A stretch of DNA of 64,000 bases from Caulochytrium protostelioides (GCA_003615045.1 ML014199.1:1-64000), one strand, 5' to 3'. Positions 19,051 to 31,145 are shown, counted from the stretch's first letter. Made by a program: numbers and translations. Notes: generated from the letters alone by a model not told the origin.

Positions 19051-20555
19051 AGTGGTCCAGATCAGTCGGGAGGCGGGTGACGGGAAGCCCGGCGCAAGAA
19101 GGGCGGTTGAGGAGACGGCGCTGGGGACACCGGCGTGACTTCGGGAACGTCGCGCAAAGGGTATGCGTGCCAAGCGCAGGAACGCGAGAAACGAAACAAA
19201 CAAACAACCAACAAGCGAGACCGTCACACGAACAAGAACAAGCAAGGCGAGAGCGTGCGCAGGAATCCACGGCAGGCGCGTCGGCACCTCAACGCGATGT
19301 ACGGGAGATGGGATACGCGCAGCGGCCTATGAACTGCGGGATGCAGAATGTGGAAGACGGGAGACGGACGAAACAAGATGGGAGACGCACAGGGCGCCAC
19401 GGGCGTGTCATGCGCGGGCGACCGACCACGATCCAGGGATCACCGAGAACCGACAAAAGAACGAAGCTGTCGGCCGCCGGCGCGTTCCGCAGCCACGCCA
19501 GCGGATGAGGACCAGCCCGCCGGGCACTGCCCACCAGGACCGGGCTTCCACGTGGCCGTGCCTCAGGGCCGTCTGGCCGTCTGGAAAGGCGAGAAAGGGA
19601 GGCGCGGCGCGGCCAAAGAACGCAAGGGCGCCGGCGCAACGATGGCGGCCACCGCGACGCGGATCGTACGACAGCACGACGGGCAGCGATGCGATCTGAC
19701 GACAAAAGAAGGCGATGCAGCAGTCACAGTAGCCGCGCGTGACAACCCCTCACGTGACCGAGGTATACAACCCCGCGCTCTCTCTCTTTCTCTCACTCTC
19801 TCTCTCGTGATATCGTGATACCCTGATATCAGTGGCGCCATCCCGCACGATGGTCATGTCAGGACGATGTCGATGGCCCCGACGGCGTCTGAGTTTTATA
19901 CTCATAGGACTGGATCTGTCCCGAGTAGCCGAAGGGGCTGGCCGAGCGAGGTCAAGAGCGAGCGGTGCGCCTCCCCGCCACGTGCAGGCGGACGCTTCCG
20001 AAGCCTCCAGGCGCGAGTCCGAGCCCGAGCCCAAGGATCGGACACGCGCACCCTCGGATCCGGCTGCTGCCGCCGCGGTGGCCACGCCGGTATGCCAGCG
20101 GCGGGCGTCCGCGACGACAGCGGCGATGGCGGGCAGCCGCTCTCTCGCGAGAGCGCGAGAGGCGGCGTGGTCCGGCCGCGGGGTTCGGAGGGCGGCATCC
20201 GAGGTGTGGCGGGGCCCCTTCGCAGTCTTGCAGGGCGGTCGCAGCGTCGCGCTACGCGCTCTTCCTGGCAGGGAAGAAGCGTGGCCTGCGCGACCGATGC
20301 CACCACGGCCACTGATGCCGCCGCTACGGTGGTATGCACCTGTGGACCCCTGCCGTCGGCCAACACGCTCCACGGTCGTCTCTTCCGCTGCTTGCCGCCT
20401 ATTTTTCTTTTTCAGACGCCGCCGTCCACGCGGTGCCCGCTCGCCAGCTTGCCGCCCGTTGTCTTGCCGCGCCCGCGCGCCCCTTCAACCCTCGACGAAG
20501 CCGGCGTTTGCACAGAAGCGTGGCGCTCATTGCGCATTCCGACGTTTGCGGCCGG
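19051..20555. other. Divergent intergenic region with CT-rich tract
   Basis: Separates ORMDL (minus) from the Tim17-like gene (plus), so both promoters lie here. A CT-dinucleotide-rich tract runs about 19778-19808. A pyrimidine-rich stretch with CAG at about 20400-20416 looks like a splice acceptor and may belong to a 5' UTR intron of the right-hand gene. Open frames here match nothing. Confidence 0.55.
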
Positions 20556-21260
20556 ATGCCTGATCCGACGTCCACGACGCCGTCGGCGCCAGCGGCGCCC
20601 GCGGCACGACGGCCGTGGCTGGCGCCGTGGAGCGCCTGCGCGTCGTCGCCGGTGCTCGCGTTCTGGCTGCCGTACATCCCGCCCGTCGCCGGCGTCGGCT
20701 TCCTCTCGGGCTTCGCCGTCGGGAGCCGTGCCCGCGGCAAGCGCTTCCTCGCCGAGAACGCGCACCGGCTGCCCACGACCCAGGGCGGGTGGTACGTGTA
20801 CCACCAGGAGAAGAAGTCGGCGATGATTCGGAGCGGCGCGCGGAGCGGCGTCCGCATGGGCCTGCGCTTCGGCGCGGCGCTCGGCGGGTGGATAGCGGCG
20901 CTGCAGCTGGTCGCGCAAGTGTCGCACGGCGGCGGCCACTGGGGCGAGGCCGGGGCCGCGGGCACGCTGACGGGCCTGGGCTGGGCCCTGCTCCAGCGCC
21001 TGCCGTGGCGCCTGGCGCGGCGCGCCGTCGGCTACGGCGGCGCCTTCGGCCTCACCACCGGCCTCCTGCTCGATACGGCCTCCTATGTCCACGGCATCTC
21101 GGTCAAGGACGGCGTCACGCCGGTGGACGCCATCTGGTGTCCGATCGACGTGGCTGCATGGGCGCCGTCCCTGTCCGCCTGGCTGCTTCCCGCCGCGGTG
21201 ACCCCGTCGACCAATCACGGCCCCGGCGACGTCGACCACGTGCCACGGTCACCGCGGTGA
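20556..21260 (+). CDS. Tim17/Tim22/Tim23-family membrane protein (TIMMDC1-like)
   Basis: 234 aa from the ATG at 20556. After a short Pro/Ala-rich start there is a hydrophobic segment (VLAFWLPYIPPVAGVGFLSGF). A basic stretch (MIRSGARSGVRMGLRF) is followed by three further Gly/Ala-rich hydrophobic stretches (GAALGGWIAALQLV, AGAAGTLTGLGWALL, VGYGGAFGLTTGLLL). The GxxxG-rich helices after R-S-G-x-R-x-G are the hallmark of the Tim17 family of inner-membrane proteins, which includes protein-import channel subunits and the complex I assembly factor TIMMDC1. It does not look like canonical Tim17, Tim22 or Tim23. The frame is open back to another ATG at 20334, which would add 74 residues; I prefer 20556 because the extension is compositionally unlike the rest. 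Confidence 0.7.
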   Translation: MPDPTSTTPSAPAAPAARRPWLAPWSACASSPVLAFWLPYIPPVAGVGFLSGFAVGSRARGKRFLAENAHRLPTTQGGWYVYHQEKKSAMIRSGARSGVRMGLRFGAALGGWIAALQLVAQVSHGGGHWGEAGAAGTLTGLGWALLQRLPWRLARRAVGYGGAFGLTTGLLLDTASYVHGISVKDGVTPVDAIWCPIDVAAWAPSLSAWLLPAAVTPSTNHGPGDVDHVPRSPR

Positions 21261-21646
21261 CGCTCTTGACGCCACACGGATGAGTCGCATCGGAAGAGAC
21301 ATAGCGGTAGGGGCCGCGCCGGCGACTCACTCAACCATGACGTGGCGCTAGACCAGGGCGTTCCGACCCAGACGCCCTCGTCCATAAAATACCCCGATGT
21401 AAATAGATAGGTAGATATAACTATTAAGTAAAACGCGTGCGTTCCATCGTTCGAAATTGAGAGGAATGAAGCGATAAAGAAGGATCATCGACGCAGCGCT
21501 TGTCACGGAGGAGAGTGCCGGGATGCCGAGAATGCGGGGAATCGCCGCTGATGCGGCGATCGGCCACGGTGCAACGCAGCGGTAGGGAGGTGCCGTGTGA
21601 ATAGGACCACAGGCAACACGGGGCTACCGAGCCCCTTTTTCTTATT
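21261..21646. other. Convergent intergenic region
   Basis: Between the 3' ends of the Tim17-like (plus) and SFP1-like (minus) genes. An AT-rich patch (about 21385-21435) may hold the polyadenylation signals. No gene. Confidence 0.65.
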
Positions 21647-22494
21647 CTAGCTGTGGTTGAGATTGATTCCCTTGCCCTCACCGGCCTTGAAACCCTTGAT
21701 GGCCAGGGAGAAATCTTCGTTCGGGTGCGCGACTTTGGCATGATACTTCAGGCCATTCAAGTTTTTGTAAGTTCGACCGCAGCCGGCCAGGCGACACCAG
21801 TACGGCCGGCGGGCGAGCTTCAAGTCGGGCACGACGGCGCCCTCGCCGTGCTGGCCCTGTCCCCGGGCAATCCACGCTTCCAGCTGCCGCTGTTTCGTGG
21901 GGAGATCGCCGCTCAGGCCGGGCGGCAGGCAAGCCGCATCGAGCTCACAGTTGCCGTGATCCAGGTGGTAGCGCAGACCGTTGAGGTTGCGGTAGACTTT
22001 CGAGCAGAACGGTTTCGGGCAGGTGAACTTGTTCTTGAGCTTGGGGTTGGTATACGTGCCCGTGTCGGAGGCGGGTGCGACGGGCATCGACACCGACAGC
22101 AGCGCCGACTGCATTTCGAGCTTCCCGGAGGGCGGCAGCGGCAGCGGCGACGCCGCGACGCCCGTTGCGTCGTGATGGGACTGCAGCCGGCCGTGGCGGC
22201 CGCTGTCGCGGCCCTTCCCGTCCAGTCGCCCGTGGGACGGCTGCGGGAGGGCGCGGACCTGTTGATGCGGATACGGCTGCGCGTATGAATACGAAGTCAC
22301 ATGCGACTGCGACTGCGACTGCCCCTGCGACGACTGCGGCATCATGTGCATCAGATCGCCAATCCCGCCGAGACCTGCGTGTGACGACGAGTGGTCCTGC
22401 AAGGCGTAGGCGTCAAACTCCCGTTGGGCATGTGGCCCCCGCATGTCGTGGGCATGTCGGGACCCGCGAGTCATACCCATCGAACCCGCGTACG

Positions 22495-22529
<35 letters not shown>

Positions 22530-23962
22530 ACGGGTGACGACGACGATAACTGCTGCGAGGACGACGTCTGCTGCTGCTGTTGTTGTTGCTGCTGCTGAAT
22601 TGCCTGCATCTGCTGGTGATGCTGCATTTGCATTTGCAGCTGCTGATTCGTCTGCTGCTGGTGTGCGTGCTGCAGCTGCTGCTGATGCGCATGCGGATGC
22701 TGGAGGCCTGAGGCCGGCCCGAAGTTCATATGGCCACTGTGGCCGGCGGCAAGATACTGGAGGCCCATGTTCTGCAGCGACGGGTACAGTGCCGACGAGG
22801 CCATGTACGGTGGGACCCCAGCCGGCGGCGTCGGCGCCGATCCACGCATCCCATCCTGCTCCGCCCGGGATTGCGCTGTGCCCTGCGGCGTGATGGGCAT
22901 CGGCACGCCGGGAGACGCGCCACCAAAGAACGGACTTGCCGTCGGCGATGCGTGCGCGGACACCGACGCCGCCGTCTGACCCCATCCCCGCGCCGGCGAG
23001 GTGGCCGGCGTCGTCGTCGCCGTTCCTTGCAAGGATTCCAGGAACGACATGCCCGCCACGGCAGCGGCGGCGGCGGCGGCAGCCGCTGCGGCCGCCGAGC
23101 TGGCCGTGACGGCACTACCCCTCTGCATGGCGATGGCCGAGGCCGCGCCATGGACGTCGGGTGTCGGCAGCAGCATATCTGACGCGACGGGCGTCGCCGG
23201 CGTCGGCGTGCAAGCGCCACTCCGGGCGATCTCACCGGCCGGCGTCGACGCGCCGTCCGTATCCTGCGTGACGGCGCTCAGCAGCTGCGTAAATGAGGCG
23301 ACCGCGTCCTGAGAGGGCCCCGAGGGCGTTGAAACGGACGGACGCTTGACGGGATGCGGAGACATGTCGTGGCCACGCCCTCGTTTGCCCAGAGCCGTAG
23401 GCAGCGATGGTGAGGTGCTGCGCCGCCCGCTGCTCGGCGCCATCAGGTCCGCCACGTGGAACCCGTTGATGGTGGCTTGTGGGGACAGCTGGGACGCGTC
23501 ACTGGAAGGGGCCGCGCCGGGCGTCGACGCCGTGTAGGCGGACAGCAGGGATCGCGGCGGCAGGAGGCCAAAGTCCGACACGGGGGGCACCTCCGGCGCG
23601 CCCGGCAAGGGCGTGGCCTGCGGGGTGGGATACCGTCCCGTGTGCTGCGGAGAGAGGGTGTCCGGCGCCGGCGCCGCGATTGGGTTCATGGCTGGCGACT
23701 GCGACGGCGTCACCGGGCGGGCGTTCTTGCCTGCCGATCCCTCGCCCGGCCCGGCCTGAGTGAACTTGCCGTCTAGTGGCTCGAGGAGAGCGGCCCCGGG
23801 TGCAGCGGGTGATGCCGCCGACATTACGGCAGGCGCGAGTGGGAGACGGCCGTCCGAGGCGGGCTTCATCAAGTCTGACGGCGCCAGAACCAACTCATCA
23901 TAGGTGGCGCGGATAGCCGAAGTCGGTTCGGCAGTCTGTTGGGAACCAATATCGGTACCCAT
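21647..23962 (-). CDS. SFP1-like C2H2 transcription factor with polyglutamine tracts
   Basis: 771-aa single-exon protein. The C-terminal 135 residues hold two widely spaced zinc fingers of the SFP1/JAZF1 type: FTCPKPFCSKVYRNLNGLRYH (about residue 643) and YWCRLAGCGRTYKNLNGLKYH (about 716), both with the K-x-Y-[KR]-N-L-N-G-L-[RK]-Y-H signature and a short tail. SFP1 regulates ribosome-biogenesis genes and growth in yeast; the precise targets here are unknown. The N-terminal 630 residues are disordered, rich in Ser/Pro/Ala. They include a run of Ala (about 23058-23100) and several Gln runs, the longest encoded by pure CTG/CAG repeats at about 22496-22530 and again around 22567-22600. The start ATG at 23962 is clear. 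Confidence 0.88.
22496..22528. repeat. (CTG/CAG)n tract coding for polyglutamine
   Basis: About ten uninterrupted CTG triplets on the plus strand, read as Gln codons (CAG) by the SFP1-like gene on the minus strand. A second mixed CTG/TTG tract follows around 22567-22597. Pure CAG runs of this kind are length-unstable in other genomes. Confidence 0.9.
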
Positions 23963-25918
23963 GATGCTGTCGCTGCCGAATGTCTACCCTACGACGCAGA
24001 TCGGAGTGAAACAGTCTGGACAAAGAGCGTTGAAACACGATCGGCGACTGTGCTGCCGGTGTCGGTATATAATCTTTTTTGTGGCGCCGCTCTAGGTCTT
24101 ACAGCAGCGGATCACCCAAAGCGCTGGAGCGATGATGGGTTGATAGGATCACGATGATGAAGATGGCGGTCAACGAAAGTGCGGGTCGATCCGAAGAAGA
24201 AGGTTTCGGTAATAGGGTCCAATGAAGAAGGATGGCCGGCTCCAGCGCTAGCTCAAGTCGTCAGCGCCCGGAACAAGCTTGAAGTCGTCGACAAGAGAAC
24301 GTGTCCCGCGTCGGCTGGTTGGGTGATGATCCCGGTCGTCTACGAGAGAAGGCTAAAACTGAAAGACAGGTTTGACTGATGGCGTGCTTGCATACGAGGG
24401 AGCTATTCTGGCGGGGCTCCTGACGGAGACCGCTTTTCCCGCTCGGCAAAGGTCAAATCCATCAAATCCGTCAAATCAACCCAATGGTGCGAGATCAAAA
24501 AATGCATGTCGTCGTCTGAGCGAGGCTGAACCAATGGACACCGTCGTGCCCATGCCGGACCCCGTTCGTGCTGCTGGCCCACGTCACGCGAGGAGGCGGG
24601 CGTTCAGGCGCCATTCATAAACTGTCTCACCCCGGTCGGGATCGACATCGCCGGCCTTCCGGCGTGGTAGCGGTCGCTTCACCCAGGATGGCCCTCTCTG
24701 GGCGTCAGCTAGTCCCGAGGCGACGCCTTTTCGTCTGGGTGCAACCTTCGGCACCTCCGATGCGGTTCGCGGTGAGGTGCCTCGCACCCGTAGAAAAAAT
24801 TGAGGGTGCCCGATCACCGACAGCACCTGAATGTATTTATATCTCCAGTGAAAAAAAGGCCAAATCCGGGTTGGCGCCGCGAGGGACCGTGATCGGCAAC
24901 CCGTCGCGCCGTCTCGTCGCGGCGCCCCCCAGTCTCGTCGCGCCGTTTTCCAAGATCGGGCTCCGCCACGACGTCTCAGCGTCTTGCCGCCTCGCTGTCT
25001 CGCTGTCTCACCGTCTCACCGTCTCACCGTCTCGCCGTCTCGCCGTCTCACCGTCTCACCGTCTCACCGTCTCACCGTCTCACCGGTGCTCGCCTCCATC
25101 CGCGCGTCACGTTGGCACGGCCCACGTCAACAAAAACAAGCAAAACAACACAGATGGCTGGCATGAAGGGGGATGGGGGCAGGTGACACCGTCGATCGAG
25201 CTCACCCAGAGCCCCCGCCCAGCCTCTCCTAGCCATCGGTGTTCAAGACCCCAGCCACCGGTGTTCGAACCCAGCGCCGCGGCGAGTCTCCGTCGTTCTT
25301 CGGCCGAGCCCTGACGGGTCCAGGATCGACATGGCACACGCCAGCCGACGCTTGACGCAATGAAGGCGTCAGCATCACTTCCTTCCATCGTCCCAATTCC
25401 CGTCCAAGTGAGAGATGCTGGACACGCCGGATCTCTCTCAAGCCACCACCCACGCGGAGTTCGCACGGATGACACGGCGAGACATGGATCGATTCTGCCC
25501 CGCCACACACCTATGACCTATGCGTCAGGCAAGAGAAAGTCGCGGCCTTTTCGATGGTTTACTGGGCCGATTGAACGAGAAAAACGTTGATGGCGGTATG
25601 GCAGGGGGCGGAGGGAGTTGACTTCAAGCTCGGGATGAAAAGAGGCAAAATGAATAAATACGTCGATGCATTAAAGGACAGAGATCTCGCAGAGTCTCGG
25701 ACCTCGGCCATCGGTGGCTAAGTCCGCAACCAGGCGATCAACGCGCATCAGCAAAATCGCTTCCTTTGCATGGTATGGGAATTTTCAAAGTTTCGAGGCA
25801 GCTCGCATTTACGCATCGACGTTAGGAACATACAGGCACTCTCTCGTGAGACGACCTAACAGGAACACCATGCCCTCCTTGGTGCCGCCCAACTGGCCCC
25901 CCACAGCGGCAGCCCGCA
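23963..25918. other. Intergenic, upstream of SFP1-like gene
   Basis: No supported gene over about 2 kb. It contains the SFP1-like promoter on the left, A-rich patches, and an 8-bp minisatellite (24986-25084). Open frames across the minisatellite arise because the unit lacks stop codons, not because they code. Confidence 0.55.
24986..25084. repeat. 8-bp minisatellite (CCGTCTCA/G)n
   Basis: Roughly twelve tandem copies of an 8-base unit CCGTCTCA, with A/G variation at the last base and CTGTCTC variants at the left edge. Because 8 is not a multiple of 3, translated frames repeat every eight residues (for example SPSHRLTV), giving spurious open frames. Confidence 0.92.
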
Positions 25919-26700
25919 TCAGGTTTCTCGCCGGATGGGCTTGCCGATCACGGGCTGCAGTGGCGCTTGCCTGGGGATGCGGCACAGCGCCGCAGGCCTG
26001 ACCCGTGAGGCCAGGCAGTGTCGGATGTTCAATGCGGCATTAAGGTCGTGATTCATGAACTCGCTGTGGCGGAGTCGCATCACAGCAAACCTCGGACCAC
26101 GGTCCCCTTGCGCCCAAAGTGGCCTGTTTTCAGACCCCGATACACCCGGGACCTTGTCGACCGGCGTCGGGTCGGTCGGGTGGGCGCCCCGTCTGAGACG
26201 CGCGAGACGTCGGAACGTCCATCGTGTCCCAGATGTGCACTTTCGCCAGGACCCAATTCGTCTCGGCATGCACCCGGGTCGTCCGAAACTCGTCCGAAAC
26301 TCGGGCAGACGCCTTGTACGCTCGAACTGCTGGGACGGCGATCTCGCCCTCGCCCTCTCGGCCTCCGGGGGCAAACTTGGTGCGCCAGAGGCGACCTCCA
26401 CGGGCTTCTTCTCCGCGGTTGTCACGTCGGCAATGCGGTTGAAGAACTTGACAAACACGCGCCGGCATACGCATACCGATACCGCCATCGCATGTGAATG
26501 CGATGTGAATGTGAAGCCCTGCATGTAGACGCAACGACGGATCAGGGCCCCACTCCATGTAGACTGCCCACCGGGCACCGTGCCATGCTCGTATCTGCAA
26601 AGCCCAGTGAGCATGCGACTTGATAGTTCCTGCTTCCGACCGGGGTGTATATGGTCGCTCGGCACATCCGGAGCCCAGAAGCAAATTGTCCCATCAGGTG
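25919..26700 (-). pseudogene. Fanzor-like RuvC nuclease relic, copy 2
   Basis: Second decayed member of the family seen at 4.6-6.3 kb, on the opposite strand. Family segments appear in minus-strand order. CRRVFVKFFNRIAD (about 26440) matches the QRVFAKFIK linker. KFAPGGREGEGEIAVP, then VRAYKASARVSDEFRTTRV, is RuvC-II, with the Glu codon at 26289-26291. The last stretch, FMNHDLNAALNIRHC, is RuvC-III with the Asp codon at 26045-26047, followed by VIGKPIRRET and a stop at 25919. RuvC-II and RuvC-III lie in different frames, so at least one frameshift separates them. The cysteine pairs of the zinc ribbon are absent, and I could not find a convincing RuvC-I upstream. Sequence differs clearly from copy 1, so this is an older or independent insertion, not a recent duplicate. 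Confidence 0.75.
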
Positions 26701-26962
26701 GAACGCATGGCTTACGAAGGAACGGGATGGTATGGCTCGAGGCCGCGAAACAAGCCGTGCCACAAAAGGCCCGGCCACTCACCGCGTCCTTACTGCAGCA
26801 CGACAATGCCCAAACAATGATCCGACGATGCATGTGTGCGTGATATGCAACAAGGCTTTGATAAGAGGAAGCGATAGACTTCCCGTGATCATGATCGTTT
26901 CGGTCATCTCGGTCATCTCGGTCGATGGTGATGTGGTCTCCTTCCACGATGGCTGGAAGCAA

Positions 26963-29000
26963 CCCATGGGGTGGCCCAATCGGGGACTCCCCATGCCGCT
27001 CCTTCGTTTGCCCCTGCGCCCTTCTCCTCTGACCCTGGCTTCGCGAGAAAGCCCGGCTTTAGCGCGGATGGCCCAGCGTGATGCAGCCTCTCCCGTGTGG
27101 TACCTGTGCGCCCCATTCGATCGGGTCCATCGCGACAAAAAAGAAAAACGAATTCTGCGCGACGTCGCCGCCCCACCTCCGCTTGTTGACCCATCCAGCC
27201 TGGGGCTGCCCCGACCGTGGCGAGTCGATGTTGTCTTTCCGCTGTTGGCTTTGCGGCTCTCCTTCCGGTACCCCTTCCGGACGACGGCTTTACTCGGTGC
27301 TGGGCAGTCGCGGTCGGCGGCGCTCGCTTCGCATCGCGTTCTTTTTCCGGCCTTCATTCCGCGAGCCGCAGAGCGGAAAGGCGATGGAAAGACTTCGAGA
27401 GCGGTCAGGCGCGTTTCGCTTCGCTTCGCAGGGTCAGGGCCTCGCCGCACCGCAGGGTGAGGAGGCTTCTCGCTGGTGGTTCCTCCGCATGCACGACGGT
27501 CCCCCACGAGGAACGACCCCGTGGTGGAATGCCTGCCGCGGCACGGCGGCTGCTCAATCAGCGAGGGCGCCCATCCATCGTTGCAGGCATGAGGATGCGC
27601 ATGCGGTCGCCCTCACACTTGCAGATGCAGATGCACACGGAGCAGGAGGATCACACATCCATGCAGACAGGTTCGATCGTCATCGTTCGTCCGGTCCAAC
27701 TCGGCGACATTCATGACGGACCAACCGATGGGCGAATCGAGCGACCTGCGCCGTGGTCGCATGCATGGCCCGAACGATCGCGAACAACCGATGCAGCGCT
27801 ATTTGACGTCATGCCCCATGGATGTGTTGACATCTTGGTGGAGTCATCAGGGTCCTGGCTGTCGCCATCATCCGCGGGAAGGCCTCCTAACCGAGCTCGC
27901 GCGTCTTCAAAGCCCGCCTAGCCCCCTCATCGGACCCCGTGCCGCCGGGGCTCATGCTTTTCGGACTTGCCACCGACACGCCGCGACCGCCTGCATGCGG
28001 TCGCCGCCGCCGCCGCGGGACGGAGCCGGACGCCGCCACGCCCACCTTACCAGTGTTGTGGCGTTGACAACGAGGCCAGGGCGACGACGGCGAAACGCCG
28101 TCCTCACGCCCCCATGGCGTCTTCTGCCGATGCTGGCCGACCGTGGCCTTGGAGCGGAGACTGTCGTCACCCGCCGAGAGAGCCTTCGCGACCTTCTTTG
28201 AAATTCATCATGCCGGTCATCCGGCAGGCCGCCTTCACGTCTCGCCTCCGACCCTGACGCAGTGTCCGGGGTCATGATACGGCGCAGCACCGAAGACGTC
28301 GCGATGGTTTGACGAGGCCTTGCATGCCAGAGATTCCGCATGCATGCTCCTCATGCTGACTGATGATCCGAGTGGTCGAAATACGGCGGGACGCTTCCTA
28401 TGTCGGCTGCAAGTGAATATATGAATATCCTCGTCGGGGTCTTGTTTCGTGCGATTCGATTTAGCCTGGCTGGGCGAGTCGTTGCCCTCGGTCCTAAGTC
28501 GCACGGCGCTCTCTCGTCCCCCCTGCCTCAGCTCGTCTCTCCCAGTCCCACGGTCGGGCACGCGATGTCGGGCGCACAGACCGACCTGATGAGACCTGAT
28601 GGGCGCGACGAACCTACCACCAGCCAAAAAATAAATGTCCCGATCACCGATGGAGTGGCATCGAGGGATAGGAGGACGAGACGACGCGGCGACCCCGCAG
28701 GCACGCCAGCAGGCGATCGGAAGGAGGCGTGTTGCGCACGCGGGCCTGTGGGGCGGGCCTCGCCCTGTCTCATGCCCCCGGCGCCTCCTGCCGCCCGACC
28801 CTAGTCCGATGCCGCTCCCGAGACCGCTGGGGAGTCGCATCGGCCCCTCGCATGGCCGTCGCGCAGCGTTCCCTCTTGCGCCGGCCTCCGCGCGGGCGCT
28901 CCTTCAGAGCGCCTCGCGGCAGCACGCGCTAGACGGGGCCATGTGCCATCCGGCATGGGACAGCGGACGCGGCACGTGTCGTCACCGCGCGGCCTCGCGG
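26963..29000. other. Gene-poor region, no supported gene
   Basis: Open frames on both strands overlap freely, with no family resemblance, no plausible splice-joined domain and no consistent codon bias. I see nothing coding. AT-rich islands (for example 28405-28440, 28622-28640) occur. Confidence 0.5.
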
Positions 29001-29577
29001 CTATGGCTAAGCCGTGGGGGAAGCCTGATGGGTGGCGGGTGCCTGCCGCCCGGCCATCCTGCCGAGACCCGCTTTGACGAGGCCCGACGCGTTCGCTGCG
29101 CACAGCACGGGCACGGGCACGGGCACGGACACGCCGCCTCCGTCGTCGACGGGAGAGGGGGAGGGTCCGCGTGCCGCCGGAAGGACGCGGCGCCGGTGGT
29201 CGTGCCGCAGCCATCACAGCTCGTGCGCTCGTTCTTTTCCGGCTCCTCGTGTGCCGGCCCGGCCGCCACGGCACAAGGCGCGCGCGACGGATCATCGCTG
29301 GAGCAGGCCCATCCACGGCGTCTCGGCGGCGGCGGCGGCGGCGTCCCCCTCGTTCCAACCCTCGCCCCCTTCCCATCCTGTTTTCTCAGCCGCCGGCCCA
29401 ACCCCGCCGCACTCCACCCTGAGCTGCCCCTGGCTTCTCGGGGCCTGGGGCTCGTGATGTTGGTGGATCACCGGCGTGCCGGCGCGCCGGTCCATCCTCC
29501 TTCGATTGCGACGCGGCTTGGAGGCGGCCCCTGCACGCCCAACGCGTGCGCCCGTCCCCGGCCTGGCGTGAATAGGA

Positions 29578-29622
29578 GGGCGAGGGCGAGGGCGAGGGCG
29601 AGGGCGATGGCGATGGCGATGG
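29578..29622. repeat. Hexamer tract (GAGGGC/GATGGC)n
   Basis: Tandem GAGGGC units turning into GATGGC units. On the minus strand it produces an artificial Ala/Leu/Ile hydrophobic run that mimics a membrane helix. Confidence 0.85.
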
Positions 29623-30780
29623 AAAGGAGAGCGAGGGCCAACGTCGCCTCAAGTATTCTGTCGTCCGACGTCTCCATGAATCTCATTGAGGCCAGCGCTT
29701 GTTGTGGTGGGGGTCGGCGCCGTGGGGCTGCCGGCGGCGCCCCCGTGAACGCCGCTGATGAGACGGCTCGCGCATGAACCCAGCTGCCGTCCCAGATGCC
29801 GGTGGGCTCGGCCGCGTCGCCCGTGAACTCGCCGTTCGTTGCTGCGCGTCGCCGGCATCCCAGCGTTGATCTTCCGCTCGTGGGCCCGCAGTGTGGGCGC
29901 GGCCACTGGGGGCGCGGGGCAACGGTCTGAGCCATCGGATTCTCTGTTGTCTTTTGCGGTTCTTTCGCCGGTCGTCTCACCTTCCTGACGCATGGCCCTC
30001 CCTTCCTCGTCGCAGGCCCCACTCTCCTGCAGAAGACCTCGCACACCCATACACATGCCGAGACCCATCCATGCCCAAACATACAAACATCCCTCCATTC
30101 ACACGGACACGGAGACCCGGGCACACCAACACACGCGCACTCATCCTTCTCGCATCGTCTCGCATCGCATCGTCTCGCCCTCTTCCCTTCTCTCGCTCCG
30201 TATCTCGCGCTGACGAGCCGTTGGTTTCTTTGTTGGGTGCTGTGGCGGGCAGGTGACGCGCGGCGCTGCGGGCCGCATCGTGCCCTCCACCCCCTTTGGG
30301 CTCGGCGCGCGAGTGCACGCGACGGCCCCTGTCGCGCCGATCCACGGCGGATGCGGCGTGACCGAAGCGCAACGCACGCACACGGCGCCGCCGCACCATC
30401 GCCCGCACCTCCGATTCACGGCGGCTCCCGGCTGCCCACGTCCACGCCGCCGCCGCCGCCGCCGCCACCGCCGCCTCCCGCCTCCGCGGCTCCGGAAGAC
30501 CGCCCCACGCCATCCATCGCCACCGGGTCGCCTTCCCTTCGCGGCGTCGTACACTCCACGGACCGATCGTCCTTTGGCGGCGCCGGTGTGTGCCTCGGCG
30601 CGTCCGCGGCCCGCCCCTCGGCCCGTCGCGACCCCGCCGTCGCGGCGGTGGGCCCCCCGCCATCGCGGCGGGTAAGCTTCCTCCACGCTCGCCCCTGACG
30701 CCCCTGCTCGCTCGGCCCCTGCCGGGCCTGCCGCGCCCCTTTCCTGGTCGCTGACGCGGGGGGCCTCGCGCCGTCGTTGT

Positions 30781-30784
30781 CTCC

Positions 30785-30824
<40 letters not shown>
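30781..30824. repeat. (CCG)n trinucleotide tract
   Basis: About fourteen consecutive CCG units, noncoding as far as can be judged. A shorter interrupted CCG stretch lies at 30445-30480. Confidence 0.9.
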
Positions 30825-31145
30825 GACCTGTCGCGACCCACGCGCCATACCGCGAGCGCTTTCGACCTCCGTTCGGCATCTGCCGTTCGGCGTCCGCCGC
30901 GCGGCACCTGATCACGAGGCGAGGACCGACCGCCGTTCGAGGCCGCTGTCGCGCCTGAGCGGCCCTGCCTGCCGCTGGTCGTCGACGCGCCGCGTCACGG
31001 TCCTCGTCGGCGTCATCGGCGCCGTCGCGCATCCCAGGCCTGTGGTTGGTTCCGCGTCGAGGCCTTCCGTTGTGGTCGGCCCGTTGAAGGCCATTGGCGC
31101 GCGCCGCCGCTCGCGCCGCCGCGTCGATCCCGCGATCTGATTTCG

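Noticed and set aside
24986-25084. CRISPR-like array
   Set aside because: Units are contiguous 8-mers without spacers; this is a minisatellite in a eukaryotic genome.
25245-25275. Second B-box-like sequence (GTGTTCGAACCC)
   Set aside because: No cloverleaf can be drawn around it; most likely chance.
28635-29777. Long plus-strand open frame (about 380 codons)
   Set aside because: Composition is Arg/Gly/Pro-rich without any ordered segment; its Arg-Ala and Met-Ala runs come from the 29578-29622 hexamer. Equally long frames lie opposite it.
29468-30124. Minus-strand frame with an apparent transmembrane helix
   Set aside because: The hydrophobic run (Ala-Leu-Ile repeats) is just the GAGGGC/GATGGC hexamer tract read backwards, not a real membrane segment.
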